The notes under the pieces: generated by a model
What the model was told of the DNA's origin: nothing
Databases searched by the model: none
The model's input: the letters and a program-made list of their open reading frames with translations, nothing else
Shown: piece after piece, positions 1 to 5,436 of the stretch
Position numbering within the stretch: position 1 is the stretch's first letter
Layout: every line of letters starts with the position of its first letter
Assembly: GCA_937891445.1 (NCBI GenBank)
Contig: CALAFV010000616.1
Coordinates: 1 to 15,124 of the forward strand
Source of the DNA: an uncultured Phycisphaerales bacterium
GTDB lineage: Bacteria > Planctomycetota > Phycisphaerae > Phycisphaerales > UBA1924
DNA length: 15,124 bases
Direction: 5' to 3'
Program-made: the position numbers and the translations under genes

Positions 1-35
1 TGATCATCGGAAGTGCCTCACGCGGGTCGCCCTCT

Positions 36-57
36 CCCCGCCCCCCTCCCTCCCCCC
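36..57 (-). other. G-quadruplex-type motif downstream of truD
   Basis: On the minus strand this stretch has four G runs (6, 3, 6 and 4 Gs) separated by single bases, which satisfies the usual G3+N1-7 quadruplex pattern. It lies about 95-115 bases beyond the truD stop codon in the direction of truD transcription, so it may sit in the 3' untranslated region or near the start of whatever follows outside the window. The rest of 1-150 shows no convincing gene, promoter or terminator. In DNA this GC-rich such a motif can arise by chance. Confidence 0.4.
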
Positions 58-150
58 GCAATCTCCTGGGGGGGCTCCAAGTATCAAAGTAGCCGCGTGG
101 AGAGCGGGGCGGTGAGATGAGACTCATGTCTGTGTGGGAACGCTTGGCCG

Positions 151-1365
151 CTACTGGCCGAGGGCTCGGAGCACGACCGTCGCGTACGCTCCGCGCGGCA
201 GGGCGAAGCGCACCAATCGCTTTAGCCTCGGGCCGTCGGGCTCGGGCGGGTCCAGGCGCACGCCGGTCGCCTCGACGAACAGCGGGCGCTCGGCGGAGCC
301 GAACGTGACGCCGACCGAGGGGGGGAGGCGGAGGTTGTCGAGCGAGAGGCCTTCGGCCTGGAGCACGGCCTGAGCCGCGGCGCCCCACGGTTCGGTCAGG
401 CGGATGCCGGGGGCGAGCATTGGCACGGAGGCGCAGCGCAGCGGTTCGGGCACGAGGCTTGGCGCGGGGAAGAGCATCGTGCCGAAGCGGTCGTCGGCGG
501 CGATGATCCGTGCGCCGGGCGCGTCGGTGGGCGGGGCGAGGCCGCTGACGAGGCGGTGGGCCGTCTGGTTCCAGAGGTACGACTGGTACGCCTCGATCAG
601 GATCATCCGAAGGAAGCGGGGGAGGGCTCCGATCGCTTCGTCGAAGCCTGCGCCGGCGGCGAGGCGCTCGACGGCGCGGCGCTCGGGGCAGGGGGGGAGT
701 GTTGCCGCCAGTTCGGCCCAGGTGCCCCACGATTGGGCGGCGAGGCGCGTGAAGCGGCGGCGGAGGCCGGTGTCCTTGCGCGCCGGGGTTGCGATCGCCA
801 GGCGGAGAGCGGTTTCGAACTCGCCGCGGACCATGTGGCGTGCGGCGAAGCCTTCGCCGTGGCGCGCGGAGCCGAAGCGTTGGTCGCCGAAGTAGTTGAC
901 GATCAGCAGGCGCGACCCATGGTCGCCTTCGCCGGTGCGCAGGATGGCGGCGCGGCGGTCCATTTCGGCTACGGCGGTGGGGGGCAGGTCGCGCACGACG
1001 ATGTCGAACTCGTTGCGCTCGATGGCGACTGCGGCGAGGGGGTGGTCGAGCCAGCCGAGGAAACGGGCGGTCCAGCGGGGGCCGTCGGCGAGCGGCGGGG
1101 CAGGGGCATTGGGACGCAGCGCTGCGGTGACGTGCTGGGTGGTTCGCGCGTGCTTGTCTTTCAGGCCGGCGTAGGAGACATCTTGCGGACGCACACGCAG
1201 CGTTCGGGCGAGGGCGGCGGCGGCTTCGGGCGTGGTCAGCGACTCCTTGCGGAGTTCGTAGAGGGCGTGGCGGCGGTTGCCGCGGCTGGTGGCGATGGCG
1301 CGGGCGACGTCTTCGGCGAGGACCTCGCGGACGATGAAGTCGCTTGGCTGTTTTCTGATGGTCAT
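151..1365 (-). CDS. truD: tRNA pseudouridine synthase D (TruD)
   Basis: TruD converts U13 in the D-arm of certain tRNAs (tRNA-Glu in E. coli) to pseudouridine in the cytoplasm. The 404-residue product shows the family signatures in order: an N-terminal 'PSDFIVREVL' strand, the catalytic block 'YAGLKDKHARTTQ' with the presumed nucleophile Asp70, 'NYFGDQRFG' at 157-165, 'YQSYLWN' at 260-266 and the C-terminal 'FALPRGAYATVVLRAL'. It is longer than E. coli TruD (349 residues), mainly in the region between NYFG and the C-terminus, where the TRUD insertion domain lies. The ATG start fits the family N-terminus, although the Shine-Dalgarno is weak (AGG four bases upstream). It follows the SGNH hydrolase gene by 23 bases on the same strand, so the two are probably cotranscribed. 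All key residues are present and nothing suggests a defect. Confidence 0.95.
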   Translation of the reverse strand: MTIRKQPSDFIVREVLAEDVARAIATSRGNRRHALYELRKESLTTPEAAAALARTLRVRPQDVSYAGLKDKHARTTQHVTAALRPNAPAPPLADGPRWTARFLGWLDHPLAAVAIERNEFDIVVRDLPPTAVAEMDRRAAILRTGEGDHGSRLLIVNYFGDQRFGSARHGEGFAARHMVRGEFETALRLAIATPARKDTGLRRRFTRLAAQSWGTWAELAATLPPCPERRAVERLAAGAGFDEAIGALPRFLRMILIEAYQSYLWNQTAHRLVSGLAPPTDAPGARIIAADDRFGTMLFPAPSLVPEPLRCASVPMLAPGIRLTEPWGAAAQAVLQAEGLSLDNLRLPPSVGVTFGSAERPLFVEATGVRLDPPEPDGPRLKRLVRFALPRGAYATVVLRALGQ

Positions 1366-1388
1366 GCGCCTGCGTGGTTCCGGCGGGC

Positions 1389-2399
1389 TCAGAGTCCGTC
1401 CCGGACCATCCGCGCCAGTTCGTCCGCGAGCAGGCGCGCGAGCGCTTCCTGGCCCGCCTCGTCCGGGTGGATGTAGTCGCGGTAGCCGCGTTGCTCTTGC
1501 GTGATCAGGCGCACCATCTCGTCGCGGGTCTCGATCATTCGTACACCTGCCCGGGCGGCGACGCCGCGGATCAGGTCGTATCCCGAGTCCATGCGGCCGG
1601 CGGTCAGTTCGGAGAGTTTGGGATGGTGCACGATCAGGACGCGTGCGCCCTGGCTGCGCGCGGTGTTGATCAGCGTTTCCAGGGCGCCGAGGGCGGCGCG
1701 GCGGCCTTCATCGGTCGGCGCGGGCTCGGGCGCGGGCTTTTCTCGGCGGCCGAGCACGTGGTAACTGAACGCCTTGGGCACGTATGTGCTGAATGCTTCC
1801 TGGAGCGCGAGGATCGGGCGGCGCGTCGGGAGGTCCGGGCTGAGGGGCTCGAAGGTCGGCGCATCCGCCGCGTCCTCGCTGTTGAGGACGATCACGACGA
1901 CGTCGGCGTCGAAGAGGCCGTGCTTGTTGACGTAGGCGAGGAGGTTGGGCGGGCCCCAACTGCCGCAGGCGATGTTGCCCACGACGACGGGCCGGTCGAG
2001 CCGCTCGCGGAGCATCGCGGGGAGTCTGGTCGTGGCGAGGTCGGCCTGATCGATGGGGTTTCCGCCGTTGACGACGCTGTCGCCCAGCACCATGATGCGG
2101 AGTTCGCGCGGGTCGGACTTGCGCGCCGGGAACTCGGGGCTGCGCATCGAGTAACTGTTGTACGAGACCGTGTTGCCGAAGCGCTTGTATGTTCGCGAGG
2201 GGACGGGCAGGTATTCGATCTGCGGGTCCGCTATGTAGAGCGGCGGGTCGCCCATGCCGAGGCCGAAGCGGGCGACGATCTCGCCGGCGACGACACCGAA
2301 CACGAGCGTCACGGCCGCCGTCCACGCCAGCAGCCGCGGCCAGCGCCGGCGCCGGGCGGGTGCGGATGAAGCGTGCTCTGCGGCGGCCTCGTCGCTCAT
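1389..2399 (-). CDS. membrane-anchored SGNH/GDSL hydrolase
   Basis: An esterase or acetylhydrolase of the SGNH superfamily, probably acting outside the cytoplasmic membrane. Numbered from the GTG at 2417, a cluster of Arg residues at 22-25 is followed by one hydrophobic segment (about 27-49) that should act as an uncleaved signal anchor. The four SGNH blocks then follow: 'LGDSVVNGG' with Ser114, Gly in 'CGSWGP' (about 152), Asn179 in 'VLNSED', and the Asp314-x-x-His317 pair in 'RDYIHPDEAG'. I prefer the ATG at 2399 (336 residues) because AGAGGG lies four bases upstream; the GTG at 2417 would add six residues. The gene starts 123 bases after the CBS gene, with a strong hairpin between, and leads into truD 23 bases later. 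The substrate is not evident; acyl groups on sugars or lipids are typical for membrane-bound relatives. Confidence 0.87.
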   Translation of the reverse strand: MSDEAAAEHASSAPARRRRWPRLLAWTAAVTLVFGVVAGEIVARFGLGMGDPPLYIADPQIEYLPVPSRTYKRFGNTVSYNSYSMRSPEFPARKSDPRELRIMVLGDSVVNGGNPIDQADLATTRLPAMLRERLDRPVVVGNIACGSWGPPNLLAYVNKHGLFDADVVVIVLNSEDAADAPTFEPLSPDLPTRRPILALQEAFSTYVPKAFSYHVLGRREKPAPEPAPTDEGRRAALGALETLINTARSQGARVLIVHHPKLSELTAGRMDSGYDLIRGVAARAGVRMIETRDEMVRLITQEQRGYRDYIHPDEAGQEALARLLADELARMVRDGL

Positions 2400-2458
2400 G
2401 CGGCCCTCTCGTCCCACCTCCCCGGTGGTGCGTCGTTTGGACCGCGGATGGTAGGAAT

Positions 2459-2496
2459 GCGGCCACCCGGGGCCGATCCTGGCCGCGGGTGGCCGC
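2459..2496 (-). terminator. strong GC-rich hairpin after the CBS gene (probable terminator)
   Basis: Ten-base arms at 2459-2468 and 2487-2496 are perfectly complementary. Pairing continues inwards with one further pair, one G-G mismatch and four more pairs, closing on a six-base loop at 2475-2480. It lies 26-63 bases beyond the stop codon of the CBS-DUF2267 gene and before the SGNH hydrolase gene. No T-run follows on the minus strand, so it is either a non-canonical intrinsic terminator or a structure that protects the upstream mRNA 3' end. It separates the hibernation operon from the SGNH-truD pair. Confidence 0.5.
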
Positions 2497-2522
2497 CGTG
2501 TGGGGCTTTGGCTTGGGGGCCG

Positions 2523-3392
2523 TCAGGTCCCGACCGGGATGGGGGCGGAGAAGATCTCGCGCAGGCCTTCGGGGAGTTGACGCTGCATGTCCTCGACCTG
2601 ACCCTGGCTGACGGATTGGGCGATGACGGCGCCGACGCCCTCGAGGACCTCGGAGGCGCGGGCCGGGGTCAGGCCGAGTTGGTCGGCGAGTTCGGTCTCG
2701 ACGGCCTGGCGCGTGATCGACTTGTCGGGGCCGGTGGCGGCGGGGCGCAGTGTCGGCTGGAGGAGTGAGGGGAGTTGCGCGATCAGGTCGCGGGCCTCCT
2801 GGGGCGTGAGGCGGCTGACGATCGCCGTGAGGACGATCTCGAGGGCGGTTTCGGCCTGTTCGGAGGAGTCCAGGCCCGTTGTTGTGCGCACGCGGTTGAG
2901 GAGGCGGCCGTAGGTGGACTGGGCGCGGCCGGCGCGGCGTCTGGCGGCGGGGGAGCGCGGCGAGCCGGCCGGGCCGCCCTCGCCGATCTGGCCTTCGATG
3001 ATGGCGGCCAGTTCGTCGAGCGAGGCGGCTTCGTCGAGGAGGAGGTCGTCGAGCGTCACGATGCCGACGACGCGCTGGCCTTCGACCAGCGGGATGCGTC
3101 GGATGTTCCGATCGCGCATGAGGCGCAGGGCTTCCTCGCGGCTGTCGGAGGGGGTGAGGACCGCGACGGGGGTTGTCATGACTTCTGCGAGCGTGGTCGT
3201 CGTGGGGTCGAGGCCGCGGCCGAGGACGCGGATCGCCAGGTCGCGATCGGTGACGAGCCCGACGACGCGGCCCTTGTCCTGCACGACGATCGCGCCGATG
3301 TTGTTGTTCTCGATCGCCCTTGCCGCTTCGAGAACCGAGGTACTCGGCTTGAGCACCACGACCCGCGGCATCCGGTACCACCTCAGCGTCAT
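2523..3392 (-). CDS. CBS-domain pair fused to DUF2267
   Basis: A 289-residue cytoplasmic protein. Two CBS motifs form a Bateman module at about 10-58 and 72-125, with the TxxD nucleotide-binding signature in each ('GLVTDRDL' and 'GIVTLDDL'); such modules usually bind AMP, ADP, ATP or related ligands. A low-complexity linker rich in Arg, Ala and Gly (about 137-160) leads to a DUF2267 domain (about 175-283), recognisable from 'TALEIVLTAIVSRLTPQEARDLIAQLP' type spacing and the ending 'GQVEDMQRQLPEGLREIF'. The start is firm: AGGAGGA (3398-3404) precedes the ATG. The first CBS begins very close to the N-terminus and lacks the usual preceding segment. The gene is last in an operon after baeRF3 and the HPF-like gene, 12-20 bases from its neighbour. 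I infer an energy- or nucleotide-sensing role for that module; DUF2267 itself has no established function. Confidence 0.88.
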   Translation of the reverse strand: MTLRWYRMPRVVVLKPSTSVLEAARAIENNNIGAIVVQDKGRVVGLVTDRDLAIRVLGRGLDPTTTTLAEVMTTPVAVLTPSDSREEALRLMRDRNIRRIPLVEGQRVVGIVTLDDLLLDEAASLDELAAIIEGQIGEGGPAGSPRSPAARRRAGRAQSTYGRLLNRVRTTTGLDSSEQAETALEIVLTAIVSRLTPQEARDLIAQLPSLLQPTLRPAATGPDKSITRQAVETELADQLGLTPARASEVLEGVGAVIAQSVSQGQVEDMQRQLPEGLREIFSAPIPVGT

Positions 3393-3412
3393 GTGCGTCC
3401 TCCTGCTTGGGT

Positions 3413-3805
3413 TCAGGTTGCTCGTCTGAGCGGCCTGGTTCGTCTGCGCTGCACGGTTTTTCGCACGGTGCGCTCCGCGCTCTGAAGAGCGAGGTCGGCG
3501 GCGGTGCGGAAGGAACCCGCCCGGCTCTCGACGACGACGCTGGGGAGGCCCCTGAGGACCGTCTTGACGCGGCAGACGTGATCGACGCCGCCCTTGGGGC
3601 CGTTGATGTCGCGGATCCGGACGGTGGCGCGTTCGACCGAGGCGGCGAACTTCCCCAGTTTCGTGCCGAGTTTGCGGCGGAGGTACTCGCGGTCTTCCGG
3701 GCCGAGCGCAACGCCTTCGGCGCGGATGTGGACGGGGGGCTCGGGGGCCCGCACACGCTGCGTCCGGCCCTTGGAAGTCCTGGCGACCCGCGGAAGTTCG
3801 GGCAT
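3413..3805 (-). CDS. short HPF/RaiA-family ribosome hibernation factor
   Basis: Members of this family bind the 30S subunit at the mRNA/tRNA channel and silence ribosomes under stress. The product is about 130 residues with a single HPF/RaiA (sigma-54 modulation) fold: a first strand 'PPVHIRAEGVAL', a helix over 'EDREYLRRKLGTKLGKFA', the strands 'ERATVRIRDINGPKGGVDHVCRVKTVL' and 'PSVVVESRAG', a second helix 'RTAADLALQSAERTVRKTV', and a very basic tail. It is a short form and lacks the C-terminal dimerisation domain of long HPF. I chose the ATG at 3805 because GGTGA, matching the 16S tail, lies five bases upstream; a GTG at 3814 would add three residues but has a G-run directly abutting it. 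It starts 21 bases after the baeRF3 stop and is followed by the CBS gene, so it is the middle gene of one operon. Confidence 0.85.
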   Translation of the reverse strand: MPELPRVARTSKGRTQRVRAPEPPVHIRAEGVALGPEDREYLRRKLGTKLGKFAASVERATVRIRDINGPKGGVDHVCRVKTVLRGLPSVVVESRAGSFRTAADLALQSAERTVRKTVQRRRTRPLRRAT

Positions 3806-3826
3806 GTTGCTCACCCCCCGGTGCGA

Positions 3827-4993
3827 TCAGTGACGGAACGTGGCGGCGACGCCGGTGGGGGCCGGCATGCGCGCGGACGGGACGATGATGACTTCTCCGC
3901 CGGTTCGCAGGACCGCTTCGGCGAGGTCGTCGAGGACATCGCCGACTTCGGGGTCGGCCAGGCGGCCGGGGTGGACTTCGCCCGTCTGGGGGTCGAAGCG
4001 GCCGGGGACGACGCGGTCGGCGTCCACGAGCAGGACTTTGACCCGGCCCGCGGCGGTCGCCTGTGCCACGACATTCACATCGGTGGAGCCCAGGCCGTTT
4101 GCCGCGGCGGCGCGGTGTTCATCGGTGAGGCGGGCGAGGCGGGCGAGGTATCTGGGCTCGAGGATGCGCCAGACCTCGGCCCGGAGTTGGTCGAGCGTGA
4201 GGGGGTCGGGGTCCCTCATCACGCCCTCCGGCTGGAGCAGCGGGTTGCGGCTGATGCGGCGGAAGACGGACTGGTTCTCGGGGAGTGCGGCGAGGATCAG
4301 GGGGAGCCCGCTGGGCCGGGAGAAGCGCTGGAGCACCTCGCGGTCGATGAACTGGAAGAACCGTTCGGTGTCCTTGTATTCCTCGTCCTTGCGGCCGCCG
4401 AGGCCGGGGAAGGCGCCCGTGCCGCCATGGGCCGGGGCGCCGGGGCCGGCGCGCTTGCCGTAGGCGCCCACGTTCTGGTGCGCCTCGGTGACCTGCTCGC
4501 CCAGCACCTCGGTCATGGTGGTGGGCATGTCGCCGGTATCGAGTTCGTGCAGGGCGTCGCGGTTGCCCTCGAGCATCCGGACTCTGTGTCGGTCGAGGCA
4601 GAGGACCTGGTAGCGGTCGGCCGACTGCACGATGCGCAGCAGCGGCTTGACGTGAAAACTGTCGGCGACTTCGACGAACTCCTTCACGGGGCGGGGGAGC
4701 CGGAAGACGTCGAAGCGCGTGGGCGACGCGAGGATGGCGAGGCCCTGTCGCGAGTATTGCCAGAAGTGGGTGTCGTTGATGAGTGCCGCGAACGGGCGGA
4801 TCAGCGGCTCGACGTCCCGCCCGGCGTATTTCTCGCGCAGCGAGCGTTCCGCCTCGCGCACCAGGTTCTTGTAGCGGATGGGGTCTTCCAACGCGCCCGG
4901 GATGGCCGGGTGGGTCGGCTGGTAGAGGGAGATGCAGGGCGGCTGGTCTCCCTTGAGCAGGTCTCGCAACGTCTCCGCCGTGAGGGGTCGCAT
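3827..4993 (-). CDS. bacterial eRF1-like protein, baeRF3 type
   Basis: A 388-residue cytoplasmic protein resembling the bacterial archaeo-eukaryotic release factor (baeRF) families, best matched by memory to family 3. Features, numbered from the chosen start: N-terminal 'PPCISLYQPTHPA' (18-30) and 'DPIRYKNLVREAERSL' (37-52); the 'ADSFHVKPLLRIVQSADRYQVLCLDRHRVRMLEGN' region in the middle; a Gly-rich loop with HGG at 189-191 and GLGGRKDEE at 197-205, where eRF1 has its GGQ loop, running into the helix 'DTERFFQFIDREVL'; and a C-terminal L7Ae-like part with 'GRVKVLLVDADR' near 316-327. No GGQ or NIKS motif is present, so peptide release is unlikely. The related family member Balon occupies the A site of hibernating ribosomes. 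GAGGAG six bases before the ATG at 4993 supports this start; a longer frame reaches 5062. It is first in the operon with the HPF-like and CBS genes. Confidence 0.82.
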   Translation of the reverse strand: MRPLTAETLRDLLKGDQPPCISLYQPTHPAIPGALEDPIRYKNLVREAERSLREKYAGRDVEPLIRPFAALINDTHFWQYSRQGLAILASPTRFDVFRLPRPVKEFVEVADSFHVKPLLRIVQSADRYQVLCLDRHRVRMLEGNRDALHELDTGDMPTTMTEVLGEQVTEAHQNVGAYGKRAGPGAPAHGGTGAFPGLGGRKDEEYKDTERFFQFIDREVLQRFSRPSGLPLILAALPENQSVFRRISRNPLLQPEGVMRDPDPLTLDQLRAEVWRILEPRYLARLARLTDEHRAAAANGLGSTDVNVVAQATAAGRVKVLLVDADRVVPGRFDPQTGEVHPGRLADPEVGDVLDDLAEAVLRTGGEVIIVPSARMPAPTGVAATFRH

Positions 4994-5272
4994 CCCGCGC
5001 TCCTCTCCGCCGCGGCGGGCGGGCGAAGCGGCCGCCGGCACTCCGGCGAACCGCCGGCCCACACCACCGCTGCTCGAGCGTTTGTAGGACCGCGGGCGCG
5101 GGGGCGGGCGCGCGGCGGATGAAAGGACGGCAATATCCGCGGGTTCGGGAGCGAGGGGTTGGCCCGGCGGTGTCGCTCGCCGCGGGGTGTGCTCTGGAGC
5201 GTCAGGACGGCGGCAAGGCCGTCGCCGGATGCCGAGCGGGGTGGCCGGGTGCTACCATGGGCTCCAAAGCGT
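4994..5272. promoter_or_regulatory. divergent intergenic region, hibernation operon / tRNA-Gly
   Basis: This 279-base gap separates the leftward hibernation operon from the rightward tRNA-Gly gene and must hold both promoters unless they lie further out. I cannot assign a convincing -35/-10 pair. On the minus strand TACAAA near 5081-5086 is a possible -10, and on the plus strand TACCAT at 5253-5258, about 15 bases before the tRNA, is another; both lack a recognisable -35 at normal spacing. The RBS of the baeRF3 gene is at its left end. An ORF starting at 5119 runs into the tRNA and is not credible. Confidence 0.35.
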
Positions 5273-5344
5273 GCGGGCGTAACTCAATGGTAGAGTGCAA
5301 GCCTTCCAAGCTTGATGTTGCGGGTTCGAGTCCCGTCGCCCGCT
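5273..5344 (+). tRNA. tRNA-Gly (anticodon UCC)
   Basis: Seventy-two bases fold as a standard cloverleaf. The acceptor stem GCGGGCG pairs with CGCCCGC (5337-5343) and T5344 is the discriminator. The D stem is ACTC/GAGT with loop AATGGTA, the anticodon stem is CAAGC/GCTTG with loop CTTCCAA (anticodon TCC at 5305-5307), there is a five-base variable loop, and the T arm is GCGGG-TTCGAGT-CCCGT. The anticodon UCC reads GGA and, by wobble, GGG. No CCA is encoded; the bases after the discriminator are CTTGAA, so the end must be added by CCA-adding enzyme. It stands alone, divergent from the baeRF3 operon and 92 bases upstream of the FHA-phosphatase gene. Confidence 0.97.
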
Positions 5345-5391
5345 CTTGAATCCCCTCAATCGGGCGGCTCTCCGCGGCGGCGGGGCCCCCC

Positions 5392-5410
5392 GGGCCCGAC
5401 CGCCGGGCCC
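5392..5410 (+). other. GC-only hairpin between tRNA-Gly and the FHA gene
   Basis: Seven-base arms at 5392-5398 and 5404-5410 pair perfectly around a five-base loop, all G-C pairs. It lies 48 bases after the tRNA and 26 bases before the FHA-phosphatase start. It could help end tRNA transcription or structure the leader of the next gene. There is no T-run after it, and overlapping alternative pairings exist with the C-run just upstream. Confidence 0.3.
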
Positions 5411-5436
5411 TGCCGTTGCACCGGGCACGCCCAGCC

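Noticed and set aside
1708..3756. Minus-strand ORF of 682 codons rich in Arg and Pro
   Set aside because: It crosses the ends of three real genes out of frame; composition is typical of a frame-shifted shadow.
3407..5122. Plus-strand ORF of 571 codons across the hibernation operon
   Set aside because: It is antisense to three well-recognised genes, has shadow-like composition and no family motif; GC-rich third positions keep antisense frames open.
5119..5349. Plus-strand ORF of 76 codons upstream of and across the tRNA
   Set aside because: Its C-terminal part is simply the translation of the tRNA-Gly gene (reads ...MVECKPSKLDVAGSSPVAR), a common false protein in databases.
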